Source: a bacterium (GTDB taxonomy: Bacteria > Ratteibacteria > UBA8468). Taken from it: a stretch of 6,872 nt of DNA. This document shows positions 1 through 6,164 of this stretch, one piece after another; the stretch's first letter is position 1; every line of letters starts with the position of its first letter. The stretch is from the NCBI GenBank assembly GCA_030637775.1, contig DAOWFY010000057.1, forward strand, positions 1-6,872. Direction: 5' to 3'. Position numbers and translations under genes: made by a program. The notes beneath the pieces were generated by a model. The model worked only from the letters and a program-made list of their open reading frames with translations. It had not been told where the DNA came from and did no database searches.

Positions 1-908
1 ATGGTGGCAGCCTCTAAGATTGTTGCTCCTGCGGAAAGAGCCAGAGTGGCGACCCCAATTACTGTATCCCCTGCCCCCGTCACATCAAAAACCTCCCTTG
101 TTTTAGCAGGAATATGGGCGATCCTTTCCTTCTCAAAAATGGTCATTCCCTCCTCTCCCTGGGTAATGAGAAGATACTGAGGTTTCAATTTTTCCTTTAT
201 TTTTCTTCCGAGAGCAGTTACCTCCTTCTGGGTCTTTGGCTGGGGTTCCTTTATCCCCAAGGCGGCTTCCTGGCGGTTAGGGGTTAGAAGAGAAACTTCC
301 CGATAGAGAGAAAAGTGTTCTACCTTTGGGTCAACGGTAATAATTTTTTTATATCTTTTGGCAAGAAAGATGCTCTTTTTTAAAAGAAAAGGGGTGATTG
401 TTCCTTTTCCATAGTCGGAGATAAGGAGAGCTGAGGCATTTCTGATATTCTCCCTTAAATATTTCTCAATCTTTTTTTCGCATTGCCGGGATAAAGGATA
501 CTCTTCTTCCCGGTCAAGCCGGAGAAGTTGCTGGTTTGTCGCAATAATTCTGGTCTTGGTGATTGTCGGGCGAGATGAGTCGATTAAGAAGGGACCTTTT
601 ATTTGCCTATTTTTTAAAATCTCTTTCAAAACTCTTCCTTCTGAATCATCCCCAATAACCCCAATTATCTTAGCTCCTGCACCAAGAGAGGTAATGTTGG
701 CGGCGACATTACCTGCTCCTCCGGGAGAGAAACTTTCCCTTTCCATCTTTACTATGGGAACCGGGGCCTCCGGCGAAATGCGGCTTACCTTTCCCCAGAC
801 AAACCTATCCAGCATTAAATCCCCAACTACTAATATCCGCTGCTTCTTAAATTGCTTTAGAATTTCTTCCAGCCTTGCCTGCCGGCAGGCAGGTCGTTTT
901 TGTTTCAT
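1..908 (-). CDS. hldE: D-glycero-beta-D-manno-heptose-7-phosphate kinase (HldE N-terminal domain type), partial
   Basis: This ribokinase (PfkB) family enzyme phosphorylates heptose 7-phosphate at C1 on the way to ADP-heptose for LPS core. The first 302 residues are present; the gene runs off the left edge, so it cannot be told whether it is the stand-alone kinase (about 320 residues) or fused to the adenylyltransferase as in HldE. Signatures: VVGDLMLDRFVWGKVSRISP (27-46) then EAPVP (47-51), PGGAGNVAAN (62-71), TKTRIIATNQQLLRLD (117-132), LLTPNRQEA (207-215) and the anion hole and catalytic Asp281 in DVTGAGDTV (275-283). Residues 6-12 (PACRQAR) are encoded by a repeat palindrome; removing six of them restores a normal-looking start (MKQKR-RLEEILKQ). 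The only usable ATG is 908; GAGG abuts it with no spacing, a poor arrangement, and the upstream tRNA leaves an 11-base leader. Confidence 0.93.
   Translation of the reverse strand, partial: MKQKRPACRQARLEEILKQFKKQRILVVGDLMLDRFVWGKVSRISPEAPVPIVKMERESFSPGGAGNVAANITSLGAGAKIIGVIGDDSEGRVLKEILKNRQIKGPFLIDSSRPTITKTRIIATNQQLLRLDREEEYPLSRQCEKKIEKYLRENIRNASALLISDYGKGTITPFLLKKSIFLAKRYKKIITVDPKVEHFSLYREVSLLTPNRQEAALGIKEPQPKTQKEVTALGRKIKEKLKPQYLLITQGEEGMTIFEKERIAHIPAKTREVFDVTGAGDTVIGVATLALSAGATILEAAT
874..893 (-). repeat. Palindromic repeat unit inside the heptose kinase coding region
   Basis: The stretch CTTGCCTGCCGGCAGGCAGG (plus strand) is a perfect palindrome over the central 16 bases (876-891), and over 20 apart from position 875. 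It is one base from CCTGCCTGCCGGCAGGCAGG, a palindrome I recall as abundant in several candidate-phylum genomes, where it shows up in proteins as PACRQAG-like strings. Here it yields PACRQAR. I see no second copy in this window, so the repeat status rests on recall. Confidence 0.65.
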
Positions 909-919
909 CCTCTTTAACG

Positions 920-1003
920 TGCCGGGAAGGGGATTTGAACCCCTACGGAATTACTTCCACCAGCTCCTCAAGCTGACGCGTCTGCCATTTCCGCCATCCC
1001 GGC
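920..1003 (-). tRNA. tRNA-Leu, anticodon GAG
   Basis: The 84-base class II tRNA folds fully by eye. The acceptor stem GCCGGGA pairs with TCCCGGC, the discriminator is A, and the D stem is GCG/CGC. The anticodon stem TCAGC/GCTGG (976-972 with 964-960) closes loop TTGAGGA with anticodon GAG at 969-967. A long variable arm GGAA/TTCC with a four-base loop and the T arm AGGGG-TTCAAAT-CCCCT complete it. The long variable arm, A73 and G37 are leucine-type, and GAG reads CUC and CUU. No CCA is encoded (CGT follows the discriminator on this strand), so CCA must be added. It lies four bases after the PilZ stop and 11 bases before the heptose kinase ATG, inside the transcription unit. Confidence 0.97.
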
Positions 1004-1007
1004 AGTT

Positions 1008-1484
1008 TTAGGTTAATTCTTCAAGTTTTATTTGACTGAAGAGACGAAGACAGTTAGAGAGATCACGTTTATCGCTCTCAGCCATTTCAATAAAGGAAAC
1101 TCCTGTATCGTATCCTGACCGTAACATCCTCTTGTTTGTCCAGGCCACCTTTACCAACGCCTTAATCGGCTCCTTTCTTGTGGGAGTATATATCTGCACC
1201 CTCAGTTGAGTATCAGGCTTAAACCTTTCTTTGGTAACAAAGCAAATCCCCCCTTCACTGATATTTTTGGTAAAGGAGATATCTTCCATCTTCTCTACCA
1301 AAGAGGAGTAAAGCCTATCTTTGTCATATCCTTTTTCATCCCACCTCTTTAATATCTTTTCTATGCCCGAACTAATCGAGGTGAGAGGCTCTTCCTCAGA
1401 AACCTTCTCTGCTGCTTTATATTGAATAAAGAATGGATACCCGAAACGAACAAATCTTCTCCTTTTCGGTCCCTTATAAACCAT
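1008..1484 (-). CDS. PilZ-domain protein, probable cyclic-di-GMP receptor
   Basis: PilZ domains bind cyclic-di-GMP and pass the signal to motility, polysaccharide or envelope functions. With the ATG at 1484 the protein has 158 residues. Both binding signatures are complete: RxxxR as RRFVR (residues 9-13) and N-x-S-x-x-G as NISEGG (74-79), followed by the barrel strands LRVQIYTP, IKALVKVAWT and YDTGVSFIEM. The two motifs are 60 residues apart, more than the roughly 20-30 usual. The extra piece (about 25-68, EKVSEEEPL to VEKMEDI) is charged and looks helical, so it may be an inserted regulatory or dimerisation helix. The protein is cytosolic, with no signal peptide or membrane segment. It starts one base after the glyQ stop and ends four bases before a tRNA gene, so it has no transcription signals of its own here. 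What it controls is unknown; the downstream heptose kinase gives only a loose envelope link. Confidence 0.88.
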   Translation of the reverse strand: MVYKGPKRRRFVRFGYPFFIQYKAAEKVSEEEPLTSISSGIEKILKRWDEKGYDKDRLYSSLVEKMEDISFTKNISEGGICFVTKERFKPDTQLRVQIYTPTRKEPIKALVKVAWTNKRMLRSGYDTGVSFIEMAESDKRDLSNCLRLFSQIKLEELT

Positions 1485-1485
1485 T

Positions 1486-2331
1486 CTATTTTCCCCTCCT
1501 TTCCAAGTAGAGTAGCGCACATTGCTTGGCCAATTTTCTAACTCGCTCAATAAATCTTAACCTTTCACTCACACTGATTGCCCCTCTGGCCTCTAAGAGA
1601 TTGAAGGTATGGGAGCATTTAAGAACGTAATCGTAGGCAGGAAAGATTAACTTCTCCTTTAAGAGCCTACCCGCTTCCGCTTCATACCTGTCAAAGAGCT
1701 CCAGAAGTAGCTTTATATCTGCAGTCTTGAAACTATATTGGGAAAATTCTTTTTCCTCTTTCCTCCGTAAATCTCCGTAGGTAATGCCTTTTGTCCATTC
1801 TAAATCGAAAAGGTTCTTTACGCCTTGAATATAGGTAGCGATACGCTCCAGACCATAGGTGAGTTCTACCGAAACCGGGGACAGATCAATCCCTCCTGCC
1901 TGCTGAAGATAGGTAAACTGAGTAATCTCTAAACCATCGAGCCAGACCTCCCAGCCAATACCCCAGGCTCCCAATGTTGGTGCAGACCAATTATCCTCCA
2001 TAAATCGAAGGTCGTGTTCGACCAATTTAATTCCCAAAACCTCTAAACTCTTACAATAGAGGTCTTGAGCATTCTCCGGGGAAGGTTTGAGGATCACCTG
2101 CAGTTGAAAATGTTCATAGGTACGAAGAGGATTATCTCCATAACGGCCATCGGTAGGTCGTTTTGAAGGCTCCAGATAGACAACCCGCCAGGGCTCCGGC
2201 CCCAGGACTTTAAAGAAGGTGGCCGGATTTAAGGTGCCAGCACCAACCTCGGTTCCGTAAGGATGCCAGAGCAGGCAGCCCTTTTTTACCCAGAAGTCCT
2301 CCAATCTTCTTCTAATCTCCTGAAAGGTCAT
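1486..2331 (-). CDS. glyQ: Glycyl-tRNA synthetase alpha subunit GlyQ
   Basis: GlyQ is the class II catalytic chain of the bacterial two-subunit glycyl-tRNA synthetase, forming glycyl-adenylate; tRNA-Gly recognition needs the beta chain GlyS. The 281 residues agree with the family (about 280-305). Signatures include [16 protein letters not shown] (18-33), LGPEPW (43-48), [11 protein letters not shown] (58-68), [19 protein letters not shown] (112-130), ITQFTYLQQ (136-144), the motif 3 region [14 protein letters not shown] (156-169) and [15 protein letters not shown] (243-257). The start at 2331 fits the family N terminus, though only a weak AAAGG directly precedes it; ribosomes may arrive from the overlapping TIM-barrel gene. 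glyS, which normally follows, is absent: the next gene is a PilZ gene starting one base after the glyQ TAG. glyS must lie elsewhere for this enzyme to work. Confidence 0.97.
   Translation of the reverse strand: MTFQEIRRRLEDFWVKKGCLLWHPYGTEVGAGTLNPATFFKVLGPEPWRVVYLEPSKRPTDGRYGDNPLRTYEHFQLQVILKPSPENAQDLYCKSLEVLGIKLVEHDLRFMEDNWSAPTLGAWGIGWEVWLDGLEITQFTYLQQAGGIDLSPVSVELTYGLERIATYIQGVKNLFDLEWTKGITYGDLRRKEEKEFSQYSFKTADIKLLLELFDRYEAEAGRLLKEKLIFPAYDYVLKCSHTFNLLEARGAISVSERLRFIERVRKLAKQCALLYLERRGK
1493..1500 (-). promoter_or_regulatory. Ribosome binding site for the PilZ gene inside the glyQ 3' end
   Basis: AGGAGGGG sits in the last codons of glyQ (ERRGK). From the end of its AGGAGG core to the ATG at 1484 there are ten bases. 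It supports that start over an in-frame ATG at 1550, which would add 22 residues that merely read glyQ in the wrong frame. Confidence 0.75.
2305..2331 (-). repeat. 27-base direct repeat, copy 2, the start of the functional glyQ
   Basis: This copy encodes the first nine codons of glyQ and, in another frame, the last six residues and stop of the TIM-barrel gene. It matches 3633-3659 at 26 of 27 positions. Beyond 2331 the sequence differs completely from that beyond 3659, marking a sharp junction exactly at the glyQ ATG. Confidence 0.9.
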
Positions 2332-3151
2332 CCTTTGCTTTCTCCACTAAAGCCTGGGCTTTCCGTCCATATTCTATATAAAGACGGTAAGCCGCTTGTG
2401 GGTCGTCGGCTGTTTTTCCAAGATGAATGACCGAAGCGATGTGGGGTTCAATGGAAAAGCCGCCTTTGTAGTCAGAGGCAAGGAGGTCTTTAATTACCTC
2501 AGCAACCCGGCAGTCTCCTTCTCCGGGAAAAACAGCCTTTTCTCTCTGGTAATCCTTAATATGAACATGAACAATATAATCTTTAATCTTTTGGTAAACC
2601 TCCCATACCGTTCCTTTCTGATGGGGTTTGTTGCCTGTATCCAGGAGGAATTTTAGCGCCGGAGAGTTTATTGTTTCAATAATATCGGCGGCCTGTTCGG
2701 GACTTTCCCCTCCCCAACCGCTACAGTTCTCATGAGCCAAAATGATTCCTCCATCCTCAGCCATCTTTGCCAGTTCTTTCAGTCGCCGCATCACCTCTTC
2801 TCTCCATTTGGAGTCATCCCAGTCATCATTAGGATAACTCATGATGCGGATATATTTGGTATAAAGCCGCTGCATCCGGGGAATAGCCCGTTTTAACTCC
2901 TCGGTATCGAGATTGAAGTCTCCGGAAATCTTACGTGCCCAATTGGCAATCTGGCTGGCAAAACAGCAGACCTTCATCTCTGCTTGCTCAAGTTTCTCAG
3001 CAATCTCATTAAATGTATTCTCATCCACATCGGTAAGATTTTTTCCGTCAACATTGCGCACCTCAATATGGTTCCAGCTTAATTCTTTGTGCGCCTGAAT
3101 CTGCCTCTCAATGCTTTTCCCTGCCTCATCGGCAATCCCTGCTAAAAACAT
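2312..3151 (-). CDS. Sugar phosphate isomerase/epimerase-like TIM-barrel protein (AP endonuclease 2 family)
   Basis: The 279-residue product belongs to the xylose isomerase-like TIM-barrel superfamily, whose members bind a divalent metal and isomerise or epimerise sugars, inositols or related polyols. Likely metal ligands at the usual barrel positions are Glu141 in [11 protein letters not shown], Asp171 in LLDTGN, His197 in VHVHIKD, and Glu235 in FSIEPH. GEGDCR (210-215) is the typical loop before the last strands. The substrate cannot be told from sequence. GGAGG (3160-3156) stands four bases before the ATG. The final residues DDLSGD and the TAG are written in the direct-repeat copy that is also the start of glyQ, in a different frame, so the two genes overlap by 20 bases and the native end has probably been replaced. 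It is cytosolic; no signal peptide is seen. No sugar transporter or dehydrogenase partner is in the window. Confidence 0.85.
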   Translation of the reverse strand: MFLAGIADEAGKSIERQIQAHKELSWNHIEVRNVDGKNLTDVDENTFNEIAEKLEQAEMKVCCFASQIANWARKISGDFNLDTEELKRAIPRMQRLYTKYIRIMSYPNDDWDDSKWREEVMRRLKELAKMAEDGGIILAHENCSGWGGESPEQAADIIETINSPALKFLLDTGNKPHQKGTVWEVYQKIKDYIVHVHIKDYQREKAVFPGEGDCRVAEVIKDLLASDYKGGFSIEPHIASVIHLGKTADDPQAAYRLYIEYGRKAQALVEKAKDDLSGD

Positions 3152-3164
3152 TATTCCTCCATTT

Positions 3165-3404
3165 TTAAGATTTCTTCCTTCTCAATTCTTTGATAAATTC
3201 TTCTGGCGTTAATTTAATCTCCCGAAGAATTTCGTAGAGCAAAGGTCGAGATAAATCTCGCCGGGGATGGCAAGGTAAAGTTGTAGTTCTGCCATCCGGA
3301 TGGCGGTAAAAGATATGCCCTCCTTTTTGTCGGGATAGTTCAAACCCCAGGTGGAAAAGCGCCTGCTCCATCTCCCTAAATTTAATGATAGGAATTCTAC
3401 TCAT
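3165..3404 (-). CDS. hicA: HicA-family mRNA interferase toxin
   Basis: HicA toxins are small double-stranded-RNA-binding-fold ribonucleases that cleave mRNA and tmRNA when HicB is lost. The 79-residue product has the family order: helix KFREMEQALFHLGFELSRQ (8-26), the catalytic-histidine strand KGGHIFYRHPDGR (27-39, His30), TTTLPCHPRRDLSRPLLYEI (40-59) and the closing helix LTPEEFIKEL (65-74). The residue before His30 is glycine where serine is common (GSH); the histidine itself is intact, so activity is expected. The ATG overlaps the hicB stop. Thirteen bases separate its TAA from the following TIM-barrel gene. It is an apparently complete, intact pair with hicB. Confidence 0.9.
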   Translation of the reverse strand: MSRIPIIKFREMEQALFHLGFELSRQKGGHIFYRHPDGRTTTLPCHPRRDLSRPLLYEILREIKLTPEEFIKELRRKKS

Positions 3405-3619
3405 ACACCCACTTGGACCTGTTGAAGACTGACAAACCGGGGTATCTTTTTAAGCTTCCCCTTATATTCCTCCAAACATAGCTCAATGACTTCCTTCAAA
3501 TTCTTTTGAAGTTCATCTAAAGTGGACGCTTGAGTATGTGCTCCAACAAGACCGGGCACAAAGCCAACGTAAAGCTTTGTTTCTGGATCCCACTCTACAT
3601 AAGCAGTAAATGTCTGCAT
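3401..3619 (-). CDS. hicB: HicB-family antitoxin
   Basis: The product is a 72-residue protein with the compact HicB partial RNase H-like fold: FTAYVEWDPETKLYVGFVPG (4-23), then GAHTQASTLDELQKNLKEVI (26-45) and LEEY (49-52), the usual strand-strand-helix layout. There is no room for a C-terminal DNA-binding helix-turn-helix or ribbon-helix-helix domain, so it belongs to the short form that neutralises HicA by direct binding. Autoregulation by this protein alone is therefore uncertain. AAGGAG (3633-3628) lies eight bases before the ATG. It precedes hicA and overlaps it by four bases (ATGA), giving antitoxin-first order. Both sit inside the segment bounded by direct repeats. Confidence 0.9.
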   Translation of the reverse strand: MQTFTAYVEWDPETKLYVGFVPGLVGAHTQASTLDELQKNLKEVIELCLEEYKGKLKKIPRFVSLQQVQVGV

Positions 3620-3620
3620 T

Positions 3621-3659
3621 TTATCCTCTCCTTCTTATTCTAATCTCCTGAAAGGTCAT
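3621..3659 (-). pseudogene. Relic of the glyQ start, now a 12-codon minigene between purH and hicB
   Basis: Reading from the ATG at 3659 gives MTFQEIRIRRRG and a TAA at 3623-3621. The first seven residues equal those of GlyQ ([13 protein letters not shown]), after which the sequence leaves glyQ and runs into the hicB ribosome binding site. The ATG overlaps the purH stop (TAATG) and the TAA is one base from the hicB ATG. It is best read as the leftover start of an ancestral glyQ that once followed purH. It may still pass ribosomes from purH to hicB by reinitiation. There is no reason to think the peptide itself has a role. Confidence 0.65.
3633..3659 (-). repeat. 27-base direct repeat, copy 1, directly after purH
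   Basis: Compared on the same strand with 2305-2331 this stretch is identical at 26 of 27 positions, including an unbroken run of 21 (3639-3659 against 2311-2331); the one difference is at 3637. Identity stops abruptly beyond both ends. The sequence is the start of glyQ (codons MTFQEIR). It begins at the ATG that overlaps the purH stop. The two copies are 1328 bases apart and bracket hicB, hicA and the TIM-barrel gene. A perfect 21-base match at two gene junctions is too long for chance in a window this size. Confidence 0.9.
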
Positions 3660-5236
3660 TAATGTTTAAAGTGACGCATTCCGGTGAAAACCATGGCGAG
3701 CTTGTGCTTGTTGGCGGCGGAAATTACCTCTTTATCTCTCATAGAACCCCCGGGCTGAATGATCGCAACTATCCCCTTTTTTGCCAAGAGATTGACACCA
3801 TCGGGAAAGGGAAAGAAGGCATCGGAGGCAGCCACCGCCCCTTTTACACTTAAGCTGCTCTTTTCGCTCTTTTTGATGGCAATTTCGCAGGAGTCGACCC
3901 GGGACATCTGACCTGCCCCAACTCCAACTGTGGTTTTATTTTTAACCAGAACAATACTATTGCTCTTTACATGTTTGGCTACCACCCAGGCAAACTTCAG
4001 GTTAGCAATTTCTTTTTTTGTTGGCCTTCTCTTTGTTACTAACTTTAATTTTCCCGCGAAAAGTTTATCATCCTTTTCCTGAATTAAGAGCCCGCCAGAA
4101 ATTCTGCGATAATCATATTCCCTATTTTTGATTTTTACCCCTGATTTAATCAGGGATTGATTTTTGATTTGAAGAACTCTTAGGTCCTTCTTTTTTGCTA
4201 AGATTTCCAAAGCCTTTTTGTCAAATTCAGGAGCGATCACCGCCTCAACAAATCTGCCCTTAAGCTCTTTAGCAAAGGATTTTTCTACCTTTCTATTAAG
4301 AGCAACAATGCTGCCAAAGGCACTGACCGGGTCTGTTCTATAGGCTCTTTTATAAGCCTGTACTATATTTTTGCCCAGAGCCGTGCCGCAGGGATTGGTA
4401 TGTTTGATTACCACCGCTGCCGGCTCCTTGAATTCCCGGACAAGAGCTAAGCCAGCCTGCAAATCAAGAAGGTTATTAAAGGAGATTTCCTTTCCTTGCA
4501 GTTGTTTTGCCCCGGTGAGGCAGGAATTTTCCAAAATTCCTCTTTCTCCATAAAAGGATGCTTTTTGATGGGGGTTTTCCCCGTAGCGAAGATCCTGAAT
4601 CTTCTTCAGAAAGATCTCCTTAGAATCGGGAAATTCCTCTTTTAGCGTAGTTTCTCTGAGGTATTGAGAGATTAAATGGTTATACCAGCTGGTTAATTGA
4701 AAAACATCTATCGCTAATCTTCTTGAGGTCTCTTTTTTAATTCTGCCATTGTTTACCTTTAACTCGGTAATAATCTCCTGGTATCTTGCGGGAGAGGTAA
4801 TAACCACAACATCCTCAAAGCTCTTGGCGGCTGCCCGCAATAGGCTGGGCCCCCCAATATCGATATTCTCAATGATCTCCTCCTCCTTTGCTCCTTTCTT
4901 TTTAATTGTTTCTTCAAAAGGATAAAGATTAACCACAGCCATATCAATTAAGCCGATGTCCTGCTTCCTTAATTGCTTAAGATGGTCTGATTTATCCCGA
5001 CGCGCTAAAAGCCCGGCAAAAATCTTAGGATGAAGGGTTTTTACCCTCCCATCAAGGAGTTCTGGGAAGCGTGTAATTTCTGAGATTCTTTTCACTTTTA
5101 CCCCGGCACTCTCTAACTTTTTTGCCGTGCCCCCGGTTGAGATAATCTCTACCCCAAACTCTCTTAGCTCCTTTGCCAATTCAACAATACCTTTTTTATC
5201 CGATACACTGATTAAAGCCCGCCGAATCTTAATCAT
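3659..5236 (-). CDS. purH: Bifunctional AICAR formyltransferase / IMP cyclohydrolase PurH
   Basis: PurH carries out the last two steps of IMP synthesis: AICAR plus 10-formyl-THF gives FAICAR, which is then cyclised to IMP. The 525 residues match the family. The N-terminal MGS-like cyclohydrolase domain shows STGGTAKKL (33-41), TLHPKIFAGLL (67-77), NLYPFE (103-108) and ENIDIGGPSLLRAAAKS (123-139). The transformylase domain shows LRYGENPHQ (216-224), KEISFNNLLDLQ (249-260), the catalytic Lys278-His279 pair in VIKHTNPCG, YRTDPVSAFG (299-308), VGVGAGQMSRVDS (437-449) and the classic end FTGMRHFKH. I chose the ATG at 5236 because AAGGAG lies at 5247-5242, five bases ahead, and the protein starts IKIRRALISVSDKKG as in homologues. 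An in-frame extension to 5293 only reads through pyrB. The TAA stop overlaps a following ATG (TAATG), the start of a relic of glyQ described separately. Confidence 0.97.
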   Translation of the reverse strand: MIKIRRALISVSDKKGIVELAKELREFGVEIISTGGTAKKLESAGVKVKRISEITRFPELLDGRVKTLHPKIFAGLLARRDKSDHLKQLRKQDIGLIDMAVVNLYPFEETIKKKGAKEEEIIENIDIGGPSLLRAAAKSFEDVVVITSPARYQEIITELKVNNGRIKKETSRRLAIDVFQLTSWYNHLISQYLRETTLKEEFPDSKEIFLKKIQDLRYGENPHQKASFYGERGILENSCLTGAKQLQGKEISFNNLLDLQAGLALVREFKEPAAVVIKHTNPCGTALGKNIVQAYKRAYRTDPVSAFGSIVALNRKVEKSFAKELKGRFVEAVIAPEFDKKALEILAKKKDLRVLQIKNQSLIKSGVKIKNREYDYRRISGGLLIQEKDDKLFAGKLKLVTKRRPTKKEIANLKFAWVVAKHVKSNSIVLVKNKTTVGVGAGQMSRVDSCEIAIKKSEKSSLSVKGAVAASDAFFPFPDGVNLLAKKGIVAIIQPGGSMRDKEVISAANKHKLAMVFTGMRHFKH

Positions 5237-6164
5237 TTTTACTCCTTTTTCCCACAAGTAAATAAAGCACCGCCATACGCACCGCGATACCATTAGTAAC
5301 CTGCTCTAAGATAAGGGAGGAAGTGCTTTCGGCAACCTCTGATTTAATTTCTATCCCGCGATTAATGGGTCCCGGATGCATAATCAGTAAATCCTTTTTG
5401 CCCTCTTTGAGACTTTCCAAATCCATTCCGTAAAGGTGCACATATTCTTGAATAGAAGGAAAGAAAGTCTCTTTTTGTCTTTCCCTCTGGACTCTCAAGA
5501 AATAGAGGATATCGCTCTTTTTGATTGCCTCCTTCAGAGAAAAGGTAACCTCCGCACCCATTTTCTCCATTCCCAAAGGAATAAGGGTTGGTGGCCCACA
5601 AAGGATAACCGAGGCTCCCAATTTTGTTAAACCCCAGATGTTGGACCTTGCTACGCGGGAATGCCTGATATCGCCAATAATGGCAATTTTCAACCCCTTG
5701 ATTTTTCCTTTTTTCTCCCGGATGGTGAAAAGGTCAAGCAACCCCTGGGTAGGATGTTCGTGGGAGTCATCCCCGGCATTGATTACTGCTGTTTTGACCT
5801 CTTTGGCAATAAGTTTTGGAACGCCGGCTACAGAATGTCTAACGATGAAACAATCAACCTTCATTGCCTCAATATTTCTGGCGGTATCCACCGGAGATTC
5901 ACCTTTAGACACACTGGAACCACCGATACTAAAGTCAAGAACATCGGCCGAGAGCCTTTTGGCTGCAAGTTCAAAGGAGGTGCGGGTTCTGGTGCTTGGC
6001 TCAAAGAAGAGGTTAACGATTGTTTTGCCCCTCAAAGTGGGGACCTTCTTCACATCCCGTGTGCTTACCTCCTTGAAGGATTTTGCCGTCTCCAGGATAA
6101 ACTCTATCTCCTCTTTGCTTAATTCCTCTAAGGTTAAAAGGTCCTTTCTTTTCCAGCGCATCAT
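5229..6164 (-). CDS. pyrB: Aspartate carbamoyltransferase catalytic chain PyrB
   Basis: This enzyme joins carbamoyl phosphate and L-aspartate to N-carbamoyl-L-aspartate, the committed step of pyrimidine synthesis, as a cytosolic trimer. The 311 residues match the usual length. Landmarks are the carbamoyl-phosphate loop FEPSTRTR (54-61), the 80s loop SSVSKGES with its lysine at 87, HPTQGLLDLFTI (137-148), GDIRHSRVARSN (164-175), LRVQRER (223-229) and the C-terminal HPGPINRG (263-270). All catalytic signatures are present, so it should be active. It starts ATGATG overlapping the pyrR stop; no clear Shine-Dalgarno precedes it, which fits coupling to pyrR. Its 3' end overlaps purH by eight bases. 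No pyrI regulatory chain and no pyrC (dihydroorotase), the usual partner in pyrRBC clusters, follows. Regulation by PyrR is likely from context but not shown by any visible RNA element. Confidence 0.97.
   Translation of the reverse strand: MMRWKRKDLLTLEELSKEEIEFILETAKSFKEVSTRDVKKVPTLRGKTIVNLFFEPSTRTRTSFELAAKRLSADVLDFSIGGSSVSKGESPVDTARNIEAMKVDCFIVRHSVAGVPKLIAKEVKTAVINAGDDSHEHPTQGLLDLFTIREKKGKIKGLKIAIIGDIRHSRVARSNIWGLTKLGASVILCGPPTLIPLGMEKMGAEVTFSLKEAIKKSDILYFLRVQRERQKETFFPSIQEYVHLYGMDLESLKEGKKDLLIMHPGPINRGIEIKSEVAESTSSLILEQVTNGIAVRMAVLYLLVGKRSKND
5242..5247 (-). promoter_or_regulatory. Ribosome binding site that fixes the purH start
   Basis: AAGGAG stands five bases before the ATG at 5236 and lies inside the last codons of pyrB. 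It decides for the 525-residue PurH and against the longer in-frame reading that begins at 5293. Confidence 0.8.

Larger units (their letters stand above)
2332..3632 (-). other. Probable inserted segment carrying hicB, hicA and a TIM-barrel gene
   Basis: This interval lies between two 27-base direct repeats of the glyQ start and contains three genes, each reading the same way as its hosts. hicB and the TIM-barrel gene have their own strong ribosome binding sites and hicA is coupled to hicB. Toxin-antitoxin modules are typical travelling genes, while the flanking purH and glyQ are housekeeping. Together these suggest an insertion between purH and glyQ with duplication of the target. No integrase, transposase or inverted repeat is visible inside, so the mechanism is unknown. 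A recombination at a short shared site or a circular intermediate would both fit. The extent is inferred from the repeats alone. Confidence 0.5.

Noticed and set aside
556-1011. A 151-codon open frame on the plus strand
   Set aside because: It runs antisense to the heptose kinase and straight through the tRNA-Leu gene and the palindrome, so it is not a believable protein.
1485-1550. A 22-residue N-terminal extension of the PilZ protein
   Set aside because: It lies wholly inside glyQ in another frame, has no family similarity, and a good ribosome binding site precedes the internal ATG at 1484.
3165-3619. HicBA as a defective toxin-antitoxin remnant
   Set aside because: Both genes are full length, overlap properly and keep the key His30 in HicA, so there is no sign of decay. 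Antitoxin-first order is also common in this family.
5237-5293. A 19-residue N-terminal extension of PurH
   Set aside because: It reads the pyrB end in another frame. The ATG at 5236 has AAGGAG at proper spacing and gives the normal PurH start.
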